Of a stretch of 19,785 nucleotides of DNA, positions 7,649 through 14,259 are shown piece after piece. Position numbers and translations under genes: made by a program. Position 1 is the stretch's first letter. Every line of letters starts with the position of its first letter. Origin of the DNA: Ruminococcus sp. (GTDB lineage: Bacteria; Bacillota; Clostridia; Oscillospirales; Ruminococcaceae). Below the pieces are notes generated by a model, which saw only the letters and a program-made list of their open reading frames with translations, was not told the origin of the DNA and searched no databases. The stretch spans positions 1 to 19,785 of the forward strand of contig DMBA01000016.1 in assembly GCA_003446315.1 (NCBI GenBank), read 5' to 3'.

Positions 7649-9182
7649 GCTGCTGCATTGCTTACTGTGTACTGCAACAGCAGGCTCGCTCCTGCTTGCT
7701 GCATCTGCCGCTGCATTTCCTGTCTATGCAGAAGATGAGACAGATGATAAAAACACCTTTACCGACGAGATGATGACCTATGAGAAGATCTCCGGCGGTG
7801 TGAAGATCACTGCGGTCAATCCCAGTGCAACCATCATCAACATTCCGGAAATCATTGACAGTTATCCCATCCTCGGCATTGCGGATGATGCGTTTGCAGG
7901 CTGTGCATCTATGACAGAGCTGAAAATCAGCGCCAAAATCAAGGAGATCGGCAGCGGCGCTTTCAACGGGTGCAGCGCTTTGACGGAACTCAAACTGCCG
8001 GATACCCTGACTTCCATCGGGGACGGCGCTTTTGCAAAGTGCAGCGGTCTGAAAGAACTGATCCTGCCGGATTCCGTCACGGAAATCGGAAAATATGCCT
8101 TTTCTTACTGCACTTCCCTGACGCATGTCACACTCTCCAAGAATATCAAAACGCTGCCAAGCTATGCGTTCTACTATGATATTGAGCTGAATGAACTGGA
8201 TATCCCGGAAGGAATCGAAACCATCAGCAGCATGAGCATGGTCGGCTGCTATTCTTTGCCGAAGCTCGATATCCCGGCTTCCGTCAAGACCATTGAGCCG
8301 CTTTCCATGCTCTCCTGCTCCAGCCTGAAAGAAGTTTCCGTTTCACCGGACAGCGAATCGTTCCGGACAGATGAAAACGGCGTTCTGTTTTCTGCGGACG
8401 GCAAACAGCTCATTCTGTATCCGGCAGGCATCGAAGCGGAAAGCTATACCGTTGCGGATTCGGTGCTCCAAATCCAGCCCTATGCGTTTTCCGGTGCCAT
8501 CGCACTGAAAGATGTGCATGTCCCGAACGGCATCGCTGCGATCGGGGACGGCGCGTTTGCCGGCTGCGCAAGTCTGCAGAGCTTCGATTTCCCCGCAAGT
8601 CTCAATCAGATTCCTGCAAGCATGTTCATCGACTGCGCTTCCCTGACATCCTTCACGATCCCGGATACCGTCATCATGATCGGGGATTCTGCATTTATGA
8701 ACTGCACCGCTTTGCAGTCGATCAGCATTCCGGATTCTGTCACCGCGGTTGCACCGTATGCATTCTGCGGCTGCACCGCAATCCCGGAGATCACGGTGCC
8801 CGAAACGGTCACGCAGGTCGGCGATTATGCCTTCGGTTTTCAGGAAGATACCGAGAATAAAGACGCGGAAGCACCTATCCCGATCGAAGGATTTGTCCTG
8901 AAATGTCAGGCAAATTCTGCTGCAAAAGATTACGCCGCACAAGCCGGCATCAAGTACCGTCAAAGCGGATTCGACCGGAATATTCTCATTTCTGCCGGCA
9001 TTATCCTGCTGGCAATCGCAGTCATCGCGGTTGTCATTCTGATTACAAAAAAGAAAAAAACCGCAGCGCCTGCCGCATCGGAGAATAAACCGGAAAAAAT
9101 AACCGATCCCAATTATATCGGCATTTTGGCTGACAGCGACAGTATCACAGAAGATAAGGATGATGAACAGCATGCAGAATGA
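7641..9182 (+). CDS. Membrane-anchored BspA-like leucine-rich-repeat surface protein (second of pair)
   Basis: This 513-residue protein has the same plan as its neighbour. A signal peptide (1 to about 30, ending VYA) is followed by roughly fifteen LRR_5 repeats between about 55 and 420, for example GIADDAFAGCASMTELKI and SIGDGAFAKCSGLKELIL. A family insertion, ENGVLFSADGKQLILYPAG, lies near 245-263. A membrane helix (447-469), KKKK, and a 40-residue acidic cytoplasmic tail end it. It lacks the Ser-rich stalk of the first protein. ATG 7641 lies within the last codons of the upstream gene, with AAGGGAG at 7625-7631 as binding site; an ATG at 7596 would start inside that gene without one. The 3' end overlaps the glycosyltransferase gene. 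The pair probably arose by duplication and divergence. Confidence 0.9.
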   Translation: MNKLLHCLLCTATAGSLLLAASAAAFPVYAEDETDDKNTFTDEMMTYEKISGGVKITAVNPSATIINIPEIIDSYPILGIADDAFAGCASMTELKISAKIKEIGSGAFNGCSALTELKLPDTLTSIGDGAFAKCSGLKELILPDSVTEIGKYAFSYCTSLTHVTLSKNIKTLPSYAFYYDIELNELDIPEGIETISSMSMVGCYSLPKLDIPASVKTIEPLSMLSCSSLKEVSVSPDSESFRTDENGVLFSADGKQLILYPAGIEAESYTVADSVLQIQPYAFSGAIALKDVHVPNGIAAIGDGAFAGCASLQSFDFPASLNQIPASMFIDCASLTSFTIPDTVIMIGDSAFMNCTALQSISIPDSVTAVAPYAFCGCTAIPEITVPETVTQVGDYAFGFQEDTENKDAEAPIPIEGFVLKCQANSAAKDYAAQAGIKYRQSGFDRNILISAGIILLAIAVIAVVILITKKKKTAAPAASENKPEKITDPNYIGILADSDSITEDKDDEQHAE

Positions 9183-10191
9183 AATATCAGCACAAAAGAA
9201 CGGCGGGCATCAGCCTGCTGTTCTGTATATGGTTGTCCCCTGCTATAACGAAGAAGCCGTGCTTCATGAGACCGCTAAGCGCCTGAAAGAAAAATATCAG
9301 GCGCTGACGGCTGCCGGACAGATCGCACCGGAAAGCAGAATCTTGTTTGTCAATGACGGTTCCAAAGACCGCACATGGGAGATCATTTCCACACTGCATG
9401 CATCCGATCCGACCTATTTTTCCGGCGTGAATCTTGCCCATAATGCAGGGCATCAGAATGCCGTGTTTGCCGGTCTGATGACTGTGAAGGCGCTTTGCGA
9501 TATTGCCATCACCATGGATGCCGATTTGCAGGACGATATCAATGCGATCGACGAAATGGTAAAGAAATACTACGAGGGCAATCAGGTGGTTTACGGTGTC
9601 CGGAATGCGCGGGATACCGATACCTTTTTCAAGCGCTTCACCGCGGAAGGCTTCTATAAGTTCATGCAGGTCATGGGCGCAGATGTGGTTTACAATCACG
9701 CCGATTTCCGCCTGATGAGCAAACGGGTTTTGCAGGAGCTTGCGAATTTCCGTGAGGTGCATCTGTTCCTGCGCGGTATGGTGCCGCTGATCGGCTTCCA
9801 AAGCTGCAATGTTTATTATGCCCGCGGCGAACGGTTTGCGGGCGAAAGCAAATATCCGCTGAAAAAAATGCTGCAATTCGCCATCAACGGCATTACATCA
9901 TTCAGCACAAAGCCGCTGAAGCTCATCACGACGCTCGGCATGATAATGTTTGTGGTCAGTGCGGCGGCATTCATCTGGGCGTTTATCATGAAGATCATCG
10001 GACATTCGGAGCTGGGATGGTCCGGCACCATGTGCTCCATCTGGCTGATCGGCGGACTGCAATTGCTCGCACTCGGTATCATCGGAGGTTATATCGGCAA
10101 GATCTATGAGGAAGTGAAGGACAGACCGCGCTATATCATCGCGGATGTTCTGGATGATAAAAATGACGAAAATGCAGAAAAATCTGCATGA
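9172..10191 (+). CDS. Family 2 glycosyltransferase, polyprenyl-phosphate sugar synthase type (DPM1/GtrB/CsbB-like)
   Basis: This 339-residue protein has an N-terminal GT-A catalytic domain. It carries MVVPCYNEEAV (20-30), FVNDGSKDRTW (59-69), NLAHNAGHQNAV (87-98) and MDADLQDD (115-122), with the DxD metal site at Asp116/Asp118. Two C-terminal membrane helices lie near 252-274 and 286-308. This plan fits enzymes that move a sugar from a nucleotide donor to undecaprenyl phosphate on the cytoplasmic face; the sugar then serves to modify surface polymers or proteins. The donor cannot be read. I prefer ATG 9172, which is 9-11 nt from AAGGATG (9156-9162); starts at 9160 and 9163 would add 3-4 residues and sit on that site. 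It overlaps the LRR gene by 11 nt, so a role in glycosylating or displaying the LRR proteins is possible. Confidence 0.93.
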   Translation: MQNEISAQKNGGHQPAVLYMVVPCYNEEAVLHETAKRLKEKYQALTAAGQIAPESRILFVNDGSKDRTWEIISTLHASDPTYFSGVNLAHNAGHQNAVFAGLMTVKALCDIAITMDADLQDDINAIDEMVKKYYEGNQVVYGVRNARDTDTFFKRFTAEGFYKFMQVMGADVVYNHADFRLMSKRVLQELANFREVHLFLRGMVPLIGFQSCNVYYARGERFAGESKYPLKKMLQFAINGITSFSTKPLKLITTLGMIMFVVSAAAFIWAFIMKIIGHSELGWSGTMCSIWLIGGLQLLALGIIGGYIGKIYEEVKDRPRYIIADVLDDKNDENAEKSA

Positions 10192-10201
10192 GGATATCAA
10201 T

Positions 10202-10786
10202 ATGGCAAAGCAGAAATCTCTGAAATCGACCAGTGTTTTTCTCAGTCTGGTGCTGCGGCATAAACCGGAAGCTGCCGGCATCTCGCTGGATGCGCACGGC
10301 TGGGCTGATCTCCCGGAATTGCTCCGCGGTGTGACTGCGGCAGGCTATCCGCTGGATATGGAATCCCTTGCGGAAATTGTCCGGACAGATGAGAAAGGAC
10401 GCTATTCCTTCAACGATGATAAGACGAAGATCCGTGCAAATCAGGGACATTCCGTCCATGTTGATGTGGAATTGACCGAAACGGAACCGCCGGAATCTCT
10501 CTGGCACGGCACCGGCGAAAAATATGTCAGTTCCATTCTGGAAAAAGGTCTGCTCCCGCAGTCACGGCTGTATGTGCATCTTTCGGCAGATACCGAAACG
10601 GCTGAAAAAGTTGGGAAACGGCACGGAAAACCGTATATTTTCCGCGTGCGCTCCGGTGAGATGCATCGGGCAGGATTTGTGTTTTATCGCTCGGTAAACG
10701 GCGTTTGGCTGACAAAGCATGTGCCGCCGGAATACTTAGAAGCTGCGGCAGATGACAACCCATGCATTGACCGAACATCCGGCTGA
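10202..10786 (+). CDS. kptA: RNA 2'-phosphotransferase (Tpt1/KptA family)
   Basis: This 194-residue protein matches KptA over its whole length. It begins KSTSVFLSLVLRHKPEAAGI, with the conserved Arg19-His20, then DAHGWADLPEL. GRYSF (66-70) and KIRANQGHS (76-84) supply further conserved basic residues. The NAD-binding ADP-ribosyltransferase half has LWHGT (100-104), SILEKGLLPQSRLYVHLS (111-128) and GFVFYRSVNGVWL. In fungi the enzyme removes the splice-junction 2'-phosphate from tRNA using NAD+; its bacterial substrate is unsettled. GAGGAT at 10190-10195, which overlaps the stop of the glycosyltransferase gene, supports ATG 10202. It is thus co-translated with surface-protein genes to which it has no evident link. 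A hairpin with a T-rich tail follows at 10838. Confidence 0.93.
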   Translation: MAKQKSLKSTSVFLSLVLRHKPEAAGISLDAHGWADLPELLRGVTAAGYPLDMESLAEIVRTDEKGRYSFNDDKTKIRANQGHSVHVDVELTETEPPESLWHGTGEKYVSSILEKGLLPQSRLYVHLSADTETAEKVGKRHGKPYIFRVRSGEMHRAGFVFYRSVNGVWLTKHVPPEYLEAAADDNPCIDRTSG

Positions 10787-10828
10787 AGCGCGTGAAAAGG
10801 CTTTGTTTGCTCTCGTGATATCAGGAAA

Positions 10829-10844
10829 CCGGCTCCTGCCCTGC
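10829..10844 (+). repeat. Left copy of an imperfect 16-nt direct repeat
   Basis: CCGGCTCCTGCCCTGC here matches CCGGCTCCCGCCCTGC at 11109-11124 at 15 of 16 positions, in the same orientation and 280 bp apart. Together they bracket the hairpin-rich stretch. Confidence 0.7.
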
Positions 10845-10872
10845 ATGGGGCTGAAACAGGGCGTTTATCTTT
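10838..10872 (+). terminator. Possible terminator of the LRR-glycosyltransferase-kptA transcript
   Basis: GCCCTG (10838-10843) pairs with CAGGGC (10857-10862) around a 13-nt loop and is followed by GTTTATCTTT. The stem is short and the tail interrupted by A and C, so the call is tentative. It lies about 50 nt beyond the kptA stop and its 5' arm is part of the 16-nt direct repeat. Confidence 0.4.
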
Positions 10873-10886
10873 ATCATAAAAAAGCG

Positions 10887-11110
10887 GTATCCGCTTCGCG
10901 GATACGATTACAGAATGGGTGCCTCTATCGCAGGCACCCAAGCCCGCGGGCTCTTTGCACGCTAAGAGTATTTCGCTCACGTTTGCCTGCTGCAAACGTG
11001 AGCGACCAGAGGCTCCTCGCCTCTGGACTCCCGCAAGCCTTTGAAAAGGCTTGATCGAAACTTTTATTTCGGCTTCGCCGGATGCGAAATAATGGATCTC
11101 CCAAAGATCC
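10887..11110. repeat. Hairpin array: eight consecutive inverted repeats in a gene-free stretch
   Basis: This 440-nt gap between kptA and alaS holds no convincing gene, but inverted repeats fill most of it. They are: GTATCCGC/GCGGATAC (10887-10905); TGGGTGCCT/AGGCACCCA (10916-10940); the 12-nt palindrome AGCCCGCGGGCT (10941-10952); CGCTCACGTTTGC/GCAAACGTGAGCG, 13 bp with loop CTGCT (10974-11004); CCAGAGGC/GCCTCTGG (11006-11026); CAAGCCTT/AAGGCTTG with loop TGAA (11034-11053); TTATTTCG/CGAAATAA (11064-11092); and GGATCT/AGATCC (11094-11110). All arms listed are exact complements. Short open frames on both strands lack binding sites and are probably chance by-products of the symmetry. It looks like a dispersed intergenic repeat element of clostridial genomes, but that cannot be tested within one window. 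Confidence 0.75.
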
Positions 11111-11124
11111 GGCTCCCGCCCTGC
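11109..11124 (+). repeat. Right copy of the imperfect 16-nt direct repeat
   Basis: CCGGCTCCCGCCCTGC differs at one base from 10829-10844. It lies directly after the last hairpin and 9 nt before the -35 box of the alaS promoter, so the repeated block ends where the promoter begins. Confidence 0.7.
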
Positions 11125-11133
11125 TCTGTTGAC

Positions 11134-11162
11134 TTGACAAAATAAAAAGTTTGCAGTATACT
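11134..11162 (+). promoter_or_regulatory. Strong sigma-A promoter of the alaS operon
   Basis: A perfect TTGACA (11134-11139) and TATACT (11157-11162) are 17 nt apart. A second TATACT lies at 11164-11169. The predicted start near 11169 leaves a leader of about 60 nt, too short for a T-box. It probably drives alaS and, through short gaps, several or all of the following + strand genes. Confidence 0.9.
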
Positions 11163-11170
11163 ATATACTG
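11154..11170. promoter_or_regulatory. 17-nt dyad overlapping the alaS -10 box (possible operator)
   Basis: CAGTATA-CTA-TATACTG is an exact inverted repeat of 7-bp arms around CTA. It covers the -10 box and the probable start site, where a bound protein would block transcription. Part of the symmetry is inherent in the A/T-rich -10 text, so the operator role is a hypothesis. Confidence 0.45.
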
Positions 11171-11227
11171 TATTGTTATGTGCCGTCATTCGGCGAATCT
11201 ACGCAGACGAAAGGAAAACAAATCACC

Positions 11228-13879
11228 ATGGAATGGAAAGGCTTAAATGAACTGCGTGAGCAGTATCTCTCCTTCTTTGAAAGTAAAAACCACACCCGCA
11301 TGGACAGCGCTTCCCTCATCCCGAAAGGCGATAACTCGCTGCTGCTCATCAATTCGGGTATGGCTCCGCTGAAAAAATATTTTCTCGGACAGGCTGTTCC
11401 GCCCAATGTCCGCGTGACCACATGTCAGAAGTGTATCCGTACACCGGATATCGAGCGCGTCGGCAAAACCGCACGCCACGGCACATTCTTCGAAATGCTC
11501 GGCAACTTCTCGTTCGGCGAGTATTTCAAGCGTGAAGCCATCCACTGGGCATGGGAATTCCTGACCGGTACCCTTTCCATCCCCGCTGACAGACTCTGGA
11601 TCACCGTTTTTGAAAGCGATGACGAAGCAGAGGAAATCTGGGAAAAAGAGATCGGTGTGCCGCATGAGCGTATCATCCGGCTCGGAAAAGCAGATAACTT
11701 CTGGGAGCACGGCTCCGGCCCCTGCGGCCCCTGCTCTGAGATCCACTTCGACCGCGGTGAAGCATACGGCCCGTTCGAGAGCTTCGAGCAGGCAAGCGAC
11801 TGCGACCGGATCATCGAGATCTGGAACCTCGTGTTCTCGCAGTTCGACAGCGACGGCAAGGGCAATTATACGGAGATGCAGCATAAGAATATTGATACCG
11901 GTATGGGTCTGGAGCGTCTTGCCTGCGTGATGCAGGGCGTTGACAACCTCTTTGAGGTCGATACCGTGCAGAATATCATGAAGCATATCTGCAAGATCGC
12001 AAATGTCGAGTATCGCAAGGACGAAAAGACCGATGTCTCGCTGCGTGTCATTACCGACCATATCCGTTCGACCGTTTTCATGGTCGGCGACGGCATCACC
12101 CCTGCAAACGACGGCAGAGGCTATGTTTTGAAGCGTCTGCTCCGCAGAGCTGCCCGTCACGGCAGACTGCTCGGTGTCAAAGAGCCGTTCCTCTATCAGG
12201 TTGCGGAAACCGTCATTCATGAGAACGAGAATGCTTATCCGGAACTCAAAGAAAAACAGGATCTCATCACAAAGATCATCCGTCACGAGGAAGAGAGCTT
12301 CGCCCGCACCGTTGACCGCGGTACAGAGCTGCTTACATCTGCCATCAGCACCCTGAAAGCCGACGGAAAATCCGTCATCGACGGCACAACAGTGTTCAAC
12401 CTCAGCGATACTTACGGCTTCCCGATCGACCTGACCATCGAAATGGCAGCAGAACAGGGTATGACCGTTGATGAAGAAGGCTTCCGTCAGTGCATGGAAG
12501 AACAGAAGCAGCGTGCAAGAGCTGACCGTGCATCAAAGGTCAAGACCTCATGGGGCGGCGACCTTTCCGTACCGAAGGGTACTGCTAAAACTGAATTTAT
12601 CGGCTATACCGATACAGAATGCGCTGCAAAAGTGCTCGCAATTCTCGCAGACGGTCAGCCGGTTGATACGCTGGAAGAAGGCAAGGATGCTGTTGTCGTC
12701 CTCGACAAGACCCCGTTCTATGCCGAAAGCGGCGGTCAGATCGGTGATACCGGCGAAATCTCCATCCTTGCAGAAGGCGTTGCAGAGGTCGTCTTTGCAG
12801 TTGCCGATACACAAAAGGGCGGCGACGGTCATTCGCTGCATATGGGTACGCTCGAAATGGGTACGCTCCATGTCGGTGATACCGTTCAGGCACAGATTGA
12901 TGTCAAGCGCCGCAAGTCCATCATGCGCAATCATACTGCGGCACATTTGCTGCAAGCTGCTCTGCGTTCCGTGCTCGGCGACCATGTCCATCAGGCCGGT
13001 CAGCTCGTATCCGCAGAACGCTGCCGCTTCGATTTCTCCCACTTCTCCGGCATGACCGCAGAAGAACTCGAAAAAGTTGAGGCGATCCTGAACACGGAAG
13101 TGCTGAATGCACTGCCTGTCACCACTGAGGAAATGCCCATCGAGGAAGCAAAGAAAATCGGTGCGATGGCACTGTTCGGCGAAAAATACGGCGATGTCGT
13201 CCGTGTTGTTCGCTCCGGTGACAATTCCATCGAATTCTGCGGCGGTACGCATGTCAGCAATACCGCTGAGATCGGTCTTTGCAAGATCCTTTCCGAAAGC
13301 TCCGTTGCTGCGGGTGTCCGCAGAATTGAGCTGGTCACCGGCGAAAATGTCCTCACCCTGCTCAAAGAACAGGAAGCACTGATCGCAAAATCCGCTGCCG
13401 CTATGAAGCTGGCAAATTCCGCAGAGCTGCCCGAAAAGTGCGAAAGCATGGCTGCATCTGTCCGCGATCAGGCACGCGAGATCGAAAAACTCAATGCAAA
13501 ACTCGCAAGCGCTCAGACCGCTGATCTGTTCAGCAATGCTGCCGAGATCAACGGCATCAAGGTCGTTTCCGCCGTCTTGAAGGATGTCCAGCCGGATACG
13601 CTGCGTACAATGGGCGACCAGATCCGCAGCAAGGAAGAACATGTCATCGCTGTGCTCGCAGGCATCAACGGCGCAAAAGGCAACTTCTATTGCGTCTGCT
13701 CCAAGAGCGCGGTTGCGAAGGGTGCGCATGCAGGCAAACTCATCCAGCGCATCACCGCTTTGACCGAAGGTAAGGGCGGCGGCAAGCCCGATAGTGCAAT
13801 GGGCGGCATCGGCAAAACCGAAAAGGTGAACGACGCGCTCAATATGCTGAACGAAATCGCCGCTGAGCAATTGAAATAA
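11228..13879 (+). CDS. alaS: Alanine--tRNA ligase
   Basis: This 883-residue protein charges tRNA-Ala with alanine in two steps through an alanyl-adenylate. Its length is normal for bacterial AlaS. The class II catalytic domain at the N-terminus has YLSFFESKNHTRMDSASLIP, the motif 2 region VTTCQKCIRTPDIERVGKTARHGTFFEMLGNFSFG and CGPCSEIHFDRG. The editing domain has the zinc ligands His569 and His573 in HTAAH, and Cys671 and His675 in CGGTH, so clearance of Ser/Gly-tRNA should be intact. The C-Ala domain, with a coiled coil near 720-770, ends in the KGGGKPDSAMGG-type motif. ATG 11228 is preceded by AAGGAAAA (11211-11218) and matches the family start; a reading from 11180 would include the leader. 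Confidence 0.98.
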   Translation: MEWKGLNELREQYLSFFESKNHTRMDSASLIPKGDNSLLLINSGMAPLKKYFLGQAVPPNVRVTTCQKCIRTPDIERVGKTARHGTFFEMLGNFSFGEYFKREAIHWAWEFLTGTLSIPADRLWITVFESDDEAEEIWEKEIGVPHERIIRLGKADNFWEHGSGPCGPCSEIHFDRGEAYGPFESFEQASDCDRIIEIWNLVFSQFDSDGKGNYTEMQHKNIDTGMGLERLACVMQGVDNLFEVDTVQNIMKHICKIANVEYRKDEKTDVSLRVITDHIRSTVFMVGDGITPANDGRGYVLKRLLRRAARHGRLLGVKEPFLYQVAETVIHENENAYPELKEKQDLITKIIRHEEESFARTVDRGTELLTSAISTLKADGKSVIDGTTVFNLSDTYGFPIDLTIEMAAEQGMTVDEEGFRQCMEEQKQRARADRASKVKTSWGGDLSVPKGTAKTEFIGYTDTECAAKVLAILADGQPVDTLEEGKDAVVVLDKTPFYAESGGQIGDTGEISILAEGVAEVVFAVADTQKGGDGHSLHMGTLEMGTLHVGDTVQAQIDVKRRKSIMRNHTAAHLLQAALRSVLGDHVHQAGQLVSAERCRFDFSHFSGMTAEELEKVEAILNTEVLNALPVTTEEMPIEEAKKIGAMALFGEKYGDVVRVVRSGDNSIEFCGGTHVSNTAEIGLCKILSESSVAAGVRRIELVTGENVLTLLKEQEALIAKSAAAMKLANSAELPEKCESMAASVRDQAREIEKLNAKLASAQTADLFSNAAEINGIKVVSAVLKDVQPDTLRTMGDQIRSKEEHVIAVLAGINGAKGNFYCVCSKSAVAKGAHAGKLIQRITALTEGKGGGKPDSAMGGIGKTEKVNDALNMLNEIAAEQLK

Positions 13880-13913
13880 TCACAAATTTATGATTATCAG
13901 TCAGGAGGTTACT

Positions 13914-14252
13914 ATGGACTGCTTATTCTGCAAGATCATCGCCGGTGAGATTCCGAGCACAAAAGTATATGAAGACGAATTTGTCTATGCATTCAAGGAC
14001 ATCAACCCGATCGCACCGCTGCACTATCTGTTCATTCCGAAGCAGCATATTTCGGGTGCATCTGCCATTACTGCGGAAAATGCCGAGATCGTCGGCAAGA
14101 TCTTCACGGCGATTGCAAAGGTCGCAGCAGAAGAAAAGCTGGATTCCGGATTCCGCGTTGTCACAAACTGCGGCGAGGATGCCGGTCAGACTGTTCCGCA
14201 CCTGCATTTTCATCTGCTCGCCGGACAGAAAATGGGCTGGTCTGTAGACTGA
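13914..14252 (+). CDS. HIT family (HinT-like) nucleotide hydrolase
   Basis: This 112-residue protein is a histidine triad hydrolase that cleaves phosphoramidate bonds on purine nucleotides such as AMP-lysine or aminoacyl-AMP. The triad HLHFHLL has His96, His98 and His100, with His98 the expected nucleophile. The N-terminal MDCLFCKIIAGEIPSTKVYEDE, with Cys3 and Cys6, is typical of the HinT branch. The C-terminal GWSVD fits the short HinT tail. AGGAGG at 13903-13908 fixes ATG 13914; an ATG at 13890 would add eight unrelated residues. It sits 34 nt behind alaS with no terminator between them. HinT enzymes act on aminoacyl-adenylates, so a link to AlaS is plausible but inferred. Confidence 0.95.
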   Translation: MDCLFCKIIAGEIPSTKVYEDEFVYAFKDINPIAPLHYLFIPKQHISGASAITAENAEIVGKIFTAIAKVAAEEKLDSGFRVVTNCGEDAGQTVPHLHFHLLAGQKMGWSVD

Positions 14253-14259
14253 TCCCTGC

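Noticed and set aside
7641..9182. Repetitive DNA in the LRR genes as a tandem repeat or CRISPR-like array
   Set aside because: The periodicity is at protein level (about 23 residues) with diverged codons; it reflects LRR_5 units.
10752..11140. Open frames on both strands in the kptA-alaS gap (about 100 residues on +, 71 and 103 on -)
   Set aside because: No ribosome binding sites, arginine- and serine-rich text typical of shadows, and composition dictated by inverted repeats.
11169..11227. T-box leader before alaS
   Set aside because: The predicted leader is about 60 nt and has no T-box motif or long terminator/antiterminator pair.
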